Under the pieces are notes generated by a model that was not told the origin of the DNA, did no database searches, and saw only the letters and a list, made by a program, of their open reading frames with translations. The translations under genes and the position numbers were made by a program. This document shows positions 26,275 to 35,588 of a stretch of DNA of 64,000 bases, one piece after another. Position 1 is the stretch's first letter, and each line of letters starts with the position of its first letter. Source of the stretch: Oscillospiraceae bacterium (GTDB taxonomy: Bacteria; Bacillota; Clostridia; Oscillospirales; Acutalibacteraceae); the NCBI GenBank assembly GCA_902792985.1, contig CADBBT010000003.1, positions 62,001 through 126,000 of the forward strand. The letters run 5' to 3'.

Positions 26275-27924
26275 ATGAAAAAATGGATTTCTCTTTTCCT
26301 GGCTGTTCTCGTCATCTTCACGGCTTGTTTGCCCGCCTTTGCGGCAACAGACGTCGGCGGCTTTGCCTATCCGACCGTTTATATCCGCGGCCGTGTTGCG
26401 TATCTCTATAATCATGTCGGCACAGAGCAGGAAAGCGAACTTTATGACATCTATGACAATAAAGTTTTCTCCCCCGAAGTGCCAGATATCAAGGCCTATG
26501 CCATTGAACAGGCAAAGGTTCTGCTGCCGAAATTTGCAAAAGCCCTTTTGACGCAAAACTACGAACCGTGGGCAAGTGAATTCTCGTGCATTCTGGCGCC
26601 GATCTATCGTGATTTTGTGCTCGATCAAAACGGCAATCCCCGCAACGGCAGCGGTGCGAAAACGAACTGGGATGCGCTGACAGATAAAGCGGACGCCAAC
26701 GGTACCTATCCCATCCGCAACTATGACGATCTCGACGAGTTGTTTTATGACTTTTTGTGGGACTGGCGCTGCAGCCCGCTGGATGTTGCCGATTCGCTGC
26801 GTGCATTTATTGACCGTGTGCTCGCCGTTACGGGAAAGAAAAAAGTCAACCTGGTCAGCCGCTGCGAGGGAAGCTGCGTTGCCATGGCATACCTTTATAA
26901 ATACGGCAACGACAATAAAATTGCCAACAACGTGCTGCTCGGCTCCAGCGCCAACGGCGTCGGCTATGCCAGCGGCTTGTTTTCCGGAAAATTCAGGTTG
27001 GACGCCGATGCGCTCAACCGCTATATCGGCCGCAATTTTGCAACCGGCAGCGACAAGAGCTTCGGCGACGATCTCGTTGCCGACGAAGTGATCCGCACCT
27101 ATTTGCGCGAATCGCTGTGCCTGCTTGCAAAATCACACAGCATGGATCTTTTGGAAAAGCTTTTGCTGCGGCTGATCAACAAGGTCGGCCCGATGGTTTA
27201 TCCCGGCCTGCTGATGAGCTCCTACGGCACCTGCCCCGGCTATTGGGCGATGGTGCGCGACGAAGACTATGAAGATGCAAAGGCGCTTGCGGGACTGAAC
27301 GACAACCCGGAATGGGCAAATTTTGTAAAAAAAATAGACGAATATCACGGGCAGGTGCAGAAAAGAGCAGGAAAGATTTTGAAAACGCAGCAGGAAAAGG
27401 GCGTTCCGTCCGCCGTACTTGTCAAATACGGTGCAGAAACCATGCCCATTGTGACAGCCGCCAACGAGATCAGTGACGGCACAACCCTGGTCAAAGACGC
27501 CTCTTTCGGCGCGGTGACCGCAAAGATCGATCACCCGTTTGACGATGCCTATGTTGCTGCGGCAGTCAAAGCCGGCAAGGGCGATCTGATTTCGCCGGAC
27601 CGCATGATCAACGCGTCCACCTGCGCGCTGCCGCAGAGCACCTGGTTCATCAAATATCTCAGCCACGATAACTGGGGATCTGTTTTGGTGGATATTTTTG
27701 GCGAATTCATCCGCTCCGACGGCAAGCTGACAGTCGGTCAAAAGGGCTTTGAACGCTTTGAGGTTTTTCAGCCGAAAACAGGCACTGCCGTCAAAATGAC
27801 CGAGGAAAACGCAAACAGTCAGTCGGATTATTATGCGAAAGATCTTTTCGGTGCGTTCCGGCGCTGGCTTTCCGCGCTGCAGGCGCTGCTAAAATCGCTG
27901 CCGAAAATTTTGTTCAAAAGATAA
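26275..27924 (+). CDS. Secreted alpha/beta-hydrolase-like protein with Cys at the nucleophile position (paralogue 2)
   Basis: 549 residues, signal peptide at 1-22, start preceded by TGGAGGTTTGC. It shares the whole architecture of the proteins at 15 kb and 62 kb: an early YPTVYIRGRVAYLY strand, a FLWDWRCSPLDVADSLRAF block, VNLVSRCEGSCVAMAYLYKYG with C197 at the nucleophile position, GTCPGYWAMV, and the conserved SPDRMINASTCALPQSTWF with KYLSHDN. The C-terminus is a Leu/Trp-rich amphipathic helix. Probably an esterase or acyltransferase relative whose Ser is replaced by Cys, or a catalytically dead binder. Upstream of it are the chaperone gene and 114 bp without features; a hairpin follows. 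Confidence 0.78.
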   Translation: MKKWISLFLAVLVIFTACLPAFAATDVGGFAYPTVYIRGRVAYLYNHVGTEQESELYDIYDNKVFSPEVPDIKAYAIEQAKVLLPKFAKALLTQNYEPWASEFSCILAPIYRDFVLDQNGNPRNGSGAKTNWDALTDKADANGTYPIRNYDDLDELFYDFLWDWRCSPLDVADSLRAFIDRVLAVTGKKKVNLVSRCEGSCVAMAYLYKYGNDNKIANNVLLGSSANGVGYASGLFSGKFRLDADALNRYIGRNFATGSDKSFGDDLVADEVIRTYLRESLCLLAKSHSMDLLEKLLLRLINKVGPMVYPGLLMSSYGTCPGYWAMVRDEDYEDAKALAGLNDNPEWANFVKKIDEYHGQVQKRAGKILKTQQEKGVPSAVLVKYGAETMPIVTAANEISDGTTLVKDASFGAVTAKIDHPFDDAYVAAAVKAGKGDLISPDRMINASTCALPQSTWFIKYLSHDNWGSVLVDIFGEFIRSDGKLTVGQKGFERFEVFQPKTGTAVKMTEENANSQSDYYAKDLFGAFRRWLSALQALLKSLPKILFKR

Positions 27925-27964
27925 CCGTTTCCCCTTGTAATTTTTGTGTATTTATGCTATGCTT

Positions 27965-28007
27965 TCCGAGGATGGGCGTTTGACGATGCCTGTCCTCGGA
28001 TTTTTTT
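27965..28007 (+). terminator. Intrinsic terminator before the GPH symporter
   Basis: TCCGAGGA (27965-27972) and TCCTCGGA (27993-28000) with a 20-nt loop, then seven T residues. It ends the hydrolase transcript, or acts as a leader hairpin for the symporter. Confidence 0.7.
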
Positions 28008-28024
28008 GCAAAGGAGAAGACCTT

Positions 28025-29515
28025 ATGACGAAAGAAAAAAAGGAGACTGCCGCCGGGCAGCATCCGAATAAAATCGGCATCAAAGAGGGCATGGGCTACA
28101 TGCTCGGCGACGCGGGCAACCTGTTTGTGCTGACGTATGTCTCATCCTTTTTGAAGATCTTTTACACCGATGTGCTCAAGCTCGGCGAAAAGCGCGCCGC
28201 AAATTTGTTTTTGTTCACCCGCTTATGGGACGCGATCAACGACCCGCTCTGGGGCATGCTCGTTTCCAAGCGCAAGCCCAATAAGGACGGCAAGTTTCGT
28301 CCGTATCTGAAATGGGTCTCGGCCCCGCTGGGGATCTCGGCGATGCTTTGCTTTGTGGACTTTTCCAAATTCACGCAGAGTCAGGGTCTGATCCTTTTGC
28401 TCTCCTATGTGACCTACATTGCGTTCGGCATGCTTTACACCGGCATGAACATCCCCTTCGGTTCACTCGCGTCGGTCATCACCGACGACCCGGACGGCCG
28501 CACCCTGCTTTCCACGTTCCGCTCCATCGGCGGCGGGATCGGCGGCGCCGCGCCGCTGCTTGTTGCGCCCCTCATCATCTATAAAGGCACCGGCAACTTC
28601 AACGCTGCGGGCACCGAGATCAAGGTCACCGACGGCAAATCCATGTTCCTGTTCGGCGCGGTGATGGCGGTGCTTTCCATCTGCTTCTACCTCGCGTGCT
28701 ACAAGACCACCAAAGAGCGTGTGCCCTCGGAGGAGGATCCGAACGTCGATCTCAAAAAGACCTACCTCGGCCTGCTCAAGAGCCGTCCGTTCGTTTCTGT
28801 GGCGCTTGCCGGCATCCTCATCAGCGGCCAGCTCCAGTTCGCTTCACTGAACCAGTACCTTTACAAAAACTACTTTGAAAACACCTCCCTTTCCGTCATC
28901 GGCACGATTGCAAACTACTTCCCGATGGCGATCATGATCCTGCTCACGCCGAAGCTGGTCAAACGCTTCGGCAAAAAAGAGCTTGCGGGCGTCGGCTCGT
29001 TCTTTGCCGCCGTCGCAGCGGTGCTGATGTTCTTTGTCACGCCGCATCTGGACCGTCTGGGCGCAGGCCCCGTGGTCTTTATGGCGCTGCTGTTCTTCAT
29101 CGGCTTCGGCTACTCCTTTGTGTCCATCACGAACTGGGCGGTCGTCGCCGATGTGATCGACTATCAGGAATATAAGACCGGCCTGCGCAACGAAAGCGCG
29201 ATCTACGCGGTCTACACCTTCTGCCGCAAGCTCGGCCAGACCGCGGCGGACGTCGGCGGTTTATATCTGCTGCGCGCCGTGGCAGGCTATGACGGCAAGA
29301 CCATGGCCAACCTCGGCTATATCACGAGCGCGGCGGCCAGCGGCGTTGTGAACAATGTTTCCGACGGCATCCTGTTCGTCTGCACGCTGATTCCGGCAAT
29401 TGTCTACACCCTTGTATGGGTGCTCATGCAGTTCGGCTATCCGCTGACGAAGGAGCGGCTTGAACCGGTGTACGCGTTTATGCGCGAAAAGCGCGGAGAA
29501 GCGCTGGTGAGCTGA
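28025..29515 (+). CDS. GPH-family (MelB-type) sugar:cation symporter
   Basis: 496 residues from ATG 28025 behind AAAGGAGAAGACC; the longer frame upstream would run through the terminator hairpin. Twelve predicted helices. The family signature is TRLWDAINDPLWGMLVSKRK followed by GKFRPYLKW, and MNIPFGSLASVITDDPDGRTLLSTFRSIG matches GPH symporters for disaccharides, glucuronides or pentosides. Substrate cannot be read from sequence. Its stop is followed directly by a heptamer repeat array and a terminator. GalT and glycosidases elsewhere in the window suggest galactoside or arabinoside uptake, but this is inference. Confidence 0.9.
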   Translation: MTKEKKETAAGQHPNKIGIKEGMGYMLGDAGNLFVLTYVSSFLKIFYTDVLKLGEKRAANLFLFTRLWDAINDPLWGMLVSKRKPNKDGKFRPYLKWVSAPLGISAMLCFVDFSKFTQSQGLILLLSYVTYIAFGMLYTGMNIPFGSLASVITDDPDGRTLLSTFRSIGGGIGGAAPLLVAPLIIYKGTGNFNAAGTEIKVTDGKSMFLFGAVMAVLSICFYLACYKTTKERVPSEEDPNVDLKKTYLGLLKSRPFVSVALAGILISGQLQFASLNQYLYKNYFENTSLSVIGTIANYFPMAIMILLTPKLVKRFGKKELAGVGSFFAAVAAVLMFFVTPHLDRLGAGPVVFMALLFFIGFGYSFVSITNWAVVADVIDYQEYKTGLRNESAIYAVYTFCRKLGQTAADVGGLYLLRAVAGYDGKTMANLGYITSAAASGVVNNVSDGILFVCTLIPAIVYTLVWVLMQFGYPLTKERLEPVYAFMREKRGEALVS

Positions 29516-29564
29516 GCGTCGGTAGTCGATAGCTGTTAGCTGTTAGCTATTAGCTGTTAGCAAG
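29516..29564. repeat. TAGCTGT heptamer array after the symporter stop
   Basis: Seven 7-bp units in register from the base after TGA: GCGTCGG, TAGTCGA, TAGCTGT x2, TAGCTAT, TAGCTGT, TAGCAAG. Confidence 0.8.
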
Positions 29565-29567
29565 TGA

Positions 29568-29605
29568 AACCCCGTCGTGGAGTGATCCACAGCGGGGTGT
29601 TCTTT
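29568..29605 (+). terminator. Intrinsic terminator after the symporter
   Basis: ACCCCG...TGGA, GTGA loop, TCCA...CGGGGT, then a T-rich run. Confidence 0.75.
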
Positions 29606-29659
29606 TCTTTTTGGAAAGAAAAGAAGCAAAAGAAAACCATGCAAAGATATCGACCATAC

Positions 29660-29678
29660 GGGCGGCCACTGGCCGCCC
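29660..29678. repeat. Near-perfect GC palindrome
   Basis: GGGCGGCCA-C-TGGCCGCCC, flanked by TACG/CCTACGG, resembling REP-type intergenic palindromes. It is the only copy in the window. Confidence 0.6.
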
Positions 29679-29700
29679 CTACGGTTTTCTGCACTCTGCC

Positions 29701-29812
29701 CCTGTTTCCTGTCCCCATAGTCTCTCCCCTCAATCCCTCAATCCCTCAATCCCTTAGTCCCTGTCCCCTGTCTGCTAACAGCTAACAGCTAACTGCTAAC
29801 AGCTAACAGCTG
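29701..29812. repeat. Mixed CCCTCAAT and AGCTAAC short tandem repeats
   Basis: Three CCCTCAAT units (8 bp), CCCTGTC-type units, then AGCTAAC/TGCTAAC heptamers up to the ATPase stop. The AGCTAAC units are the reverse complement of the array at 29516-29564, so the roughly 300-bp spacer is flanked by inverted arrays. Confidence 0.75.
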
Positions 29813-30892
29813 TCACTCATCCAGCATTTCGCAAACCTCTTCCGCCGCCCGTCCCAGCGCGTCAAAGTCCATCGCCGGGATATACAGCGCTTCCAGCCGG
29901 TCGTGGATGTCCTTCGCCTGCCGCAGCAGCAGATGGTTCTGTTCGCACAGCGAAGAGATCATGCCCTTTTGGAAAGCAAGGAAGTTTTTATGTTCGTGCA
30001 AAAACTCCGGCGCAAAAAAGCGGCGCATGTGCACAGTGCGGTCCGGCGCGCGCTGCAGCGGTGCGGTTTCGTCCAGCGCAATCAGCGCCAGCGACGCTTC
30101 GGGGATCACAAGCGCGCAAAGCCCCGTTTTCGGTTGCAGCGGGTCCAGCCCTGCGATCACATCAAAGCCGGCGGCACGCGCACGCGTCTCGATATAGCCC
30201 AGCAGCCGGCTCCCTGTGCCGGTGCCCTCGTCGCGCAAAGCGATCAGGCGCGTTCCGAGTGTGTGCAGTGTCTGTTCAAAAAACACCTTGCCGTCGGGCG
30301 TAAAACCCGAAAAAAACCGTTTTTTGCGCGCGCCCGGTGCGGCGCCTTTCTTTTTCGGCAGCTCCCGCGCGCAAAAGCGCAGCGCATAGCCGTTGAGCTT
30401 TTCTTCCAGCACAAAGGACGCGCAAAACGCCTGCAATTCATCGGAAAGATTCCCCGCCGCGGCAAGAAAACGGGTGGCACGGCGGTGGCAAAGGCTGTTT
30501 TCCACCGTCAGGCGGCGGATCTCGTCGGCGTTTTCGCGCAGTGCCCGGGCGTTCCAGAATGCGCCGAGGTTGACGATCGTCTCGCTCGCGCCGGGAAATT
30601 TCGGCTCCACCACATGCGGCGGCGTGCCGTCACAGATCGCAAATTTTTGCGCGGGCACGAGCACCGCGTCAAGACTGTGCGGGTCGCTGCCGCAATGGGC
30701 GCATTCCACATCCAGCCCGCGTGCTTTTGCCGCTGCGGCAACGCGGCGCATGAACGTCGATTTTCCTGTGCCGGGGCCGCCTTTGAGGATCACGGTGCGG
30801 CCCGGTCCGTATGGGTCATACAATTCGTCAAACAGCGAAACAAAACCCAACGGGGTGTTTGCGCCGAGAAAGGTGTCCAGTTGTTTTGCCAT
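29813..30892 (-). CDS. P-loop ATP/nucleotide-binding protein of unknown role
   Basis: 359 residues from ATG 30892, placed by GGAGGAATGCAT; longer forms start upstream without a box. A Walker A motif (ILKGGPGTGKSTFM, about residues 38-52) is followed by DVECAHCGSDPHSLDAV and ICDGTPPHVVEPKFPG. The two-part layout with LNLGAFWN... and a late LIALDETAPLQRAPDRTVHMRRFF block matches a conserved Firmicute family of uncharacterised ATPases (PRK06851-like, from memory). These are sometimes linked to sporulation. Cytoplasmic, no transmembrane segment. Convergent with the symporter and divergent from galT. Confidence 0.75.
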   Translation of the reverse strand: MAKQLDTFLGANTPLGFVSLFDELYDPYGPGRTVILKGGPGTGKSTFMRRVAAAAKARGLDVECAHCGSDPHSLDAVLVPAQKFAICDGTPPHVVEPKFPGASETIVNLGAFWNARALRENADEIRRLTVENSLCHRRATRFLAAAGNLSDELQAFCASFVLEEKLNGYALRFCARELPKKKGAAPGARKKRFFSGFTPDGKVFFEQTLHTLGTRLIALRDEGTGTGSRLLGYIETRARAAGFDVIAGLDPLQPKTGLCALVIPEASLALIALDETAPLQRAPDRTVHMRRFFAPEFLHEHKNFLAFQKGMISSLCEQNHLLLRQAKDIHDRLEALYIPAMDFDALGRAAEEVCEMLDE

Positions 30893-30960
30893 ATGCATTC
30901 CTCCAATCTGTTTTATCCTATTCTTATACGGAAAAAATGTCACAAAATTTTAACACAATC

Positions 30961-30990
30961 TTGATTTTGTGGTAGTACATCGTGTATATT
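30961..30990 (+). promoter_or_regulatory. Likely promoter for galT
   Basis: TTGATT (30961-30966), 18-bp spacer, TATATT (30985-30990); GGGAGGA follows at 31022. Confidence 0.5.
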
Positions 30991-31035
30991 ATATGTATTG
31001 TTGGTAAGTATAACTATCTTTGGGAGGAAACATAC

Positions 31036-32523
31036 ATGACCGATAAAGCCATCAAGCAACTCGTCCGCTACGCCGCAGAACAGGGGCTGATCGATGAAGC
31101 AGACAGCATCTGGGCAATCAATCGCCTGCTGGAGGTGCTGCAGAAGGAAACCTTCGACGATCCGCAGATCGAAGAAGCGCTGCCGCCGCTGGAAAACATT
31201 CTCGCTGTGCTGCTCGACGACGCCGCCGCACGCGGTCTGATCGGCAACGACGTCACATCCCGCGATCTGTTCGACACCAAGCTGATGGGCGCGCTGACGC
31301 CGCCGCCGTCCGCCGTGACAAAGCAGTTTCACGCGCAGTATGCGATTTCGCCCGAACATGCGACCGATTTCTTTTATCGTTTCAGCCGCGCCACAGATTA
31401 TATCCGCACCTATCGCGTGGCGAAGGATCTGAAATGGCAGACCGAAACGGAATACGGATTGCTCGATGTGACGGTCAATCTCTCAAAGCCGGAAAAATCA
31501 CCCGAAGAGATCGCTGCGGCAAAAAAAGCCAAGCAGGGCGGCTACCCGAAATGTCTGCTCTGCCCGGAAAACGAGGGCTACGCCGGCCGGGTGAACCATC
31601 CCGCACGGCAGAACCACCGCATCATCCCCATCACGATCGCCGGCAGCGACTGGGGGCTGCAGTATTCCCCCTATGTGTACTATAACGAGCACTGCATCGT
31701 GTTCAACAAACAGCACATCCCGATGAAGATCGACCGCAGCGCATTTGAAAAGCTGCTGGATTTCATCGCGCTATTCCCGCATTACTTCATCGGCTCGAAC
31801 GCCGATCTGCCCATCGTCGGCGGCTCCATCCTTTCCCATGAACATTTTCAGGGCGGACGCTATGAATTTGCGATGGCAAAGGCGCCCGTTGAGCGTTCCT
31901 TCAGCGTAGAAGGGTTTGAGGACGTGACCTGCGGCGTGGTGAAATGGCCGATGTCCGTCATTCGTCTGCAAAGCGCGGACCGCGCAAAGCTGGTCGAGCT
32001 TGCCGATCATATCCTCACCGCATGGCGCGCCTATACCGACGAGGCCTGCTTTGTCTTTGCCGAAACCGACGGCGAGGCGCACAACACGATCACGCCCATC
32101 GCCCGCAAACGCGGCGATCGCTTTGAACTTGACCTTGTGCTGCGCAACAATATCACGACCGACGAGCATCCCCTCGGCGTGTTCCATCCGCACAAGGAGC
32201 TGCACAACATCAAAAAAGAAAATATCGGCCTGATCGAGGTCATGGGTCTTGCCGTGCTGCCCGCAAGACTGAAAAAGGAAATGGCGCTGCTGGAAACCGC
32301 AATTTTGAACGGCGCCGACCTTGCAAGCGACGAAACGCTGCAAAAGCATGCCGCCTGGGTCGCCTCGTTCCGTGATCAATATACCTTCACCGCCGAAAAC
32401 ACCCAGTCCATCCTGCAAAAAGAGATCGGCGCCGTGTTCGCAAAGGTGCTTGAGCACGCAGGCGTCTTCAAACGCGACGCCGCCGGACAGGCCGGTTTCG
32501 ACCGCTTTTTGCAAACTCTGTAA
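31036..32523 (+). CDS. galT: UDP-glucose-hexose-1-phosphate uridylyltransferase (class II GalT)
   Basis: 495 residues from ATG 31036 behind TTGGGAGGAAA. Converts galactose-1-phosphate and UDP-glucose to UDP-galactose and glucose-1-phosphate (Leloir pathway). The sequence matches the Firmicute class II GalT family: KCLLCPENEGYAGRVNHPARQ (20+ long family block, abbreviated KCLLCPENEGYAGRV), SDWGLQYSPYVYYNEHC, and SHEHFQGGRYEFAMAKA. No galK or galE lies adjacent, so the pathway genes are dispersed or galT serves another hexose phosphate. Monocistronic by position, with its own promoter. Confidence 0.93.
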   Translation: MTDKAIKQLVRYAAEQGLIDEADSIWAINRLLEVLQKETFDDPQIEEALPPLENILAVLLDDAAARGLIGNDVTSRDLFDTKLMGALTPPPSAVTKQFHAQYAISPEHATDFFYRFSRATDYIRTYRVAKDLKWQTETEYGLLDVTVNLSKPEKSPEEIAAAKKAKQGGYPKCLLCPENEGYAGRVNHPARQNHRIIPITIAGSDWGLQYSPYVYYNEHCIVFNKQHIPMKIDRSAFEKLLDFIALFPHYFIGSNADLPIVGGSILSHEHFQGGRYEFAMAKAPVERSFSVEGFEDVTCGVVKWPMSVIRLQSADRAKLVELADHILTAWRAYTDEACFVFAETDGEAHNTITPIARKRGDRFELDLVLRNNITTDEHPLGVFHPHKELHNIKKENIGLIEVMGLAVLPARLKKEMALLETAILNGADLASDETLQKHAAWVASFRDQYTFTAENTQSILQKEIGAVFAKVLEHAGVFKRDAAGQAGFDRFLQTL

Positions 32524-32550
32524 ATAACTTCCAGAAAAGGAGTGTTTCTA

Positions 32551-34227
32551 ATGAAAACAAAATCTCTCACCCAACGCCTGCTCGCCATGCTGATAGCTGT
32601 GATGATGGTGTTCTCCGCCGTGCCGGCTGCGCTGCTGCTTTCGGCAGACGCTGCAACGAGCACCACCTCGTCAACCAGCGCAAAAAAGCTTTCCAAAGCG
32701 AAAGTCACCGTCACGACCCCGGTGAAATATACCGGCAAGGCAAAAAAGCCGACCGTGAAAGTCACCTATGGCAAAAAGACGCTCAAGGAAGGCAAACATT
32801 ACACCGTCAAGTATTATAACAACAAAGAAGTCGGCTATGCCAAGGTGAAGGTTTCCGCAATCAAAAAGAGCGGTTACACCGGCAGCAAGACGGCGAAGTT
32901 CCGCATCCAGCCCGCAAAAGTGGGCGGTCTGAAGGTCACCAAGACCGCGCAGACATATATCAAGCTCGCGTGGAGCGCAGTCAAGGGCGCCACGGGTTAT
33001 GTGGTTTATCGCTATAACCCGTCCACCGACACCTACACGCGCCTCAAGGCGGTGAAAAAGCTTTCCGCCATTGCAACAAAGCTGACCGCCGGCACGACCT
33101 ACCGCTTTGCCGTGCGCGCCTACACCCGCGTGGATGACCGCAACTTCTTCGGCACCTACTCCAAGGTGCGCAAAGCCGCAACCGCTGCGATCCCCGTTCC
33201 GACAACGGCGCCGACGACTCAGCCCACGACAGAACCGACGACCCAGCCCACCACGGAACCTTCCACGCAGCCGTCGACCGAGCCTTCGACCCAGCCGTCC
33301 ACAGAGCCTTCCACGCAACCCTCCACGGAGCCTTCGACCCAGCTGTCGACCGAACCGTCCACCCAGCCGTCCACAGAGCCTACCACGCAGACACTCGTTC
33401 CGCTGTCTACCGGCCCTGTTACCGGTCTGAAGGCGAAAAAGAGCGCTGACAAAGTGGTGCTGACCTGGGACGCGATGGCAGGCGCCACCGGCTACGAGGT
33501 CTATTCCTACGACAGCGTCAGCGGCAAGTATAACCAGCTGCAGTCGGTCACGGCACCCACAGCCACGATCAGCGGTCTGAAAAAACAGCAGCCGACGACC
33601 TTCGCTGTGCTCGCTGTTCAGAAAACGGCCGACAAGACCACCTACAGCGCCTACAGCGACAAGGTGGATGAGACTGTTTACTTCGTTGATTATTATGCCG
33701 ATATCTTTAAAAACGGCCCCTACACCGTGGAACTGAAAATCATTACCGATGATGATCTCGGCATGGACAAGATGACGCTCGCTTCCAAAAACGGCAACAT
33801 CAATATGCAGACCACCATCAAAGACGATTCCCTCGGCAACATGGACGCGGAGATGCGCTATATCAAAGCGAAGGATAAACTCTATGTTCACGCTATGGGC
33901 ATGTGGATCGACGGCAAAGGCATCCTCGGCGACGACGATGCAGCGATGCTTGAGCAGATGAACATCTTCGGCACGCTGGAGCTCGACGATCTCGACAATG
34001 TACAGCTTTCCGCCGAGCGCATCGGTACCACAATGTATACCGTGGAGACCGTTTCCGGCAAAAACTCAACCACAAAATTCTATTACAGCGGCGACGCGCT
34101 CAAGCGGATCGTCATCACCGGCGGCGGCATTGATACCACAATGGAGATCCTGTCCTTCTCCCCGAGCGCCAAGGACAGCCTGTTCACCGAACCCGTCGGC
34201 GCGATCGACATCAGCACGCTGATGTAA
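32551..34227 (+). CDS. Secreted FN3/Ig-like protein with PT-repeat linker and shared C-terminal beta domain
   Basis: 558 residues from ATG 32551 behind AAAAGGAGTG. Order: signal peptide (1-33); an Ig-like module with KYTGKAKKPTVKVTYGKKTL and GYTGSKTAKF (about 45-125); FN3-like domain (about 128-210, ending FFGTYSKVRKA); a Thr/Pro/Glu/Gln linker of PTTEPTTQPSTEPSTQ type (about 215-285); a second FN3 (about 288-375); and a C-terminal beta-rich domain (about 380-558, KNGPYTVELKIITDDD..., MTLASKNGNINMQTT). The C-terminal domain recurs at 38.5 kb. No cell-wall sorting motif (LPxTG) is present. Function unknown; probably surface or matrix attachment. Confidence 0.82.
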   Translation: MKTKSLTQRLLAMLIAVMMVFSAVPAALLLSADAATSTTSSTSAKKLSKAKVTVTTPVKYTGKAKKPTVKVTYGKKTLKEGKHYTVKYYNNKEVGYAKVKVSAIKKSGYTGSKTAKFRIQPAKVGGLKVTKTAQTYIKLAWSAVKGATGYVVYRYNPSTDTYTRLKAVKKLSAIATKLTAGTTYRFAVRAYTRVDDRNFFGTYSKVRKAATAAIPVPTTAPTTQPTTEPTTQPTTEPSTQPSTEPSTQPSTEPSTQPSTEPSTQLSTEPSTQPSTEPTTQTLVPLSTGPVTGLKAKKSADKVVLTWDAMAGATGYEVYSYDSVSGKYNQLQSVTAPTATISGLKKQQPTTFAVLAVQKTADKTTYSAYSDKVDETVYFVDYYADIFKNGPYTVELKIITDDDLGMDKMTLASKNGNINMQTTIKDDSLGNMDAEMRYIKAKDKLYVHAMGMWIDGKGILGDDDAAMLEQMNIFGTLELDDLDNVQLSAERIGTTMYTVETVSGKNSTTKFYYSGDALKRIVITGGGIDTTMEILSFSPSAKDSLFTEPVGAIDISTLM

Positions 34228-34259
34228 GCTTTCCCGCCGTTTGAAAGGAGTTCCGCCCC

Positions 34260-35480
34260 ATGCTCAACAAAATCATCGCGTTTCTTCTTGCGCCGCTGTT
34301 CTTTTTTCAAACGCTGACCCCGGCGTTTCTCGGCGCAAAGAACGACAAATCCTTCTCCGATGCAGACTTGCAGGACCTGCGCTCCCCGGCGGACTATGTC
34401 AACTACATTCAGGAAAACGGCGCGCCAGTGTTTTCCACAGAAACCGGTCTGCGTCTGCTGCGGCCAATGACAACACTGCGCCGCATTCTGACCGGCAAGA
34501 TCTTTTCCGATGAGCGCGAGGCGTTCATGACCGTCAAGGTGGACGAAACCTTCCAGGCGATGTATGACAGCATTCTGGAACAATCCGGCTTCGACGTCTA
34601 CGCCATCCTCAACCATGTGCCGAACGTGGCCGACGGCGCAGAGCTGCTGACAAAAACGTTCCGCATCGACACAGCCGCGCTGCGCGCGTGGACGATCGAG
34701 CAGCGTGACAAGTATAATGAAAAAGGTCAGGGCGGCGTCGCGATCGCCTTCCGGATGTTCGGCGTGTTTCTGAGCGTTGTCAAGGAAGCCGAAGTCTTCG
34801 GCACCCCGACCGGCGAGCCGGATGAGATTCAGGTTTCCCTGCGTCTGACCTATAAGGACGGCACCGAGGATGTGCTGTATCCCGCAACCTATATCAACAC
34901 CGCCACCGGGAAATGCTACAGCAAGACCGGCGTCGGCATGTTCGCCACGGGCGTGGACATGGACATGAACCAGATGGTCGCTTACGGCGCGATCAACGCC
35001 TGGCAGCGCAAGTTCGGTTTTATGCTGCTGTATGATCTGATGGCGGACACCTCGCCGCTTTTCAACTTCACCACCCGCCGTCTGAAGTTCGATTACGGCA
35101 ACAAGGAGTGGATGATCCAGATCTGGAAGGGCAACTATCTGATGCTCACCAACGGCGGCGAGCTCGGCGTTTACAACCGCGAAAAATGGCGTGCCGGCAC
35201 CTATTACGACTGCGCGAAGGACGAAGAGCTGATGGACGTGACGATGCAGCTTTCCCACGGCGACGAGGTGCTGTTCTCCGTCGGTCCGGAAAAACACTGG
35301 TGGCTTACGGGCTTCAAGGTCGGCAAAACGCTGTATCTGCCCGACACGCTCACCCTGCGCTTCTCCATCGCCTTCCCGAACGCCGAAATGCGCAACGCGT
35401 TCACCAACGCGATCGACCGCCACATTTTGCATGACATCTCGTACACGGTGGACGGCAACACCGTCTGCGCCGTCTGGTAA
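34260..35480 (+). CDS. Secreted DUF4474-like protein
   Basis: 406 residues, start behind GAAAGGAGTTCC. The N-terminus (MLNKIIAFLLAPLFFFQTL) is a signal peptide. From about residue 225 the sequence RRLKFDYGNKEWMIQIWKG, NGGELGVYNREKW and DEELMDVTMQLSHGDEVLFS resembles the DUF4474 family (from memory), a secreted Firmicute domain of unknown function. The N-terminal half is not recognised. It lies 32 bp downstream of the FN3 protein on the same strand and probably shares its transcript; a promoter for the next LRR gene begins soon after its stop. Confidence 0.72.
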   Translation: MLNKIIAFLLAPLFFFQTLTPAFLGAKNDKSFSDADLQDLRSPADYVNYIQENGAPVFSTETGLRLLRPMTTLRRILTGKIFSDEREAFMTVKVDETFQAMYDSILEQSGFDVYAILNHVPNVADGAELLTKTFRIDTAALRAWTIEQRDKYNEKGQGGVAIAFRMFGVFLSVVKEAEVFGTPTGEPDEIQVSLRLTYKDGTEDVLYPATYINTATGKCYSKTGVGMFATGVDMDMNQMVAYGAINAWQRKFGFMLLYDLMADTSPLFNFTTRRLKFDYGNKEWMIQIWKGNYLMLTNGGELGVYNREKWRAGTYYDCAKDEELMDVTMQLSHGDEVLFSVGPEKHWWLTGFKVGKTLYLPDTLTLRFSIAFPNAEMRNAFTNAIDRHILHDISYTVDGNTVCAVW

Positions 35481-35503
35481 GCGGAGAAAAAACGAAAAAT
35501 CCC

Positions 35504-35531
35504 TTGATTTTTTCAAATTTTATGTTACAAT
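35504..35531 (+). promoter_or_regulatory. Promoter for the 35.6-kb LRR gene
   Basis: TTGATT (35504-35509), 16-bp spacer, TACAAT (35526-35531). Confidence 0.55.
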
Positions 35532-35588
35532 AAAAATGGTATTGAAGCCAATGAAAACAACCGATTCCCCTGAAAGGAGTTATTACTC

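Noticed and set aside
29641-29700. GGGCGGCCA palindrome as an insertion-sequence end
   Set aside because: Only one copy in the window and no transposase or matching second end.
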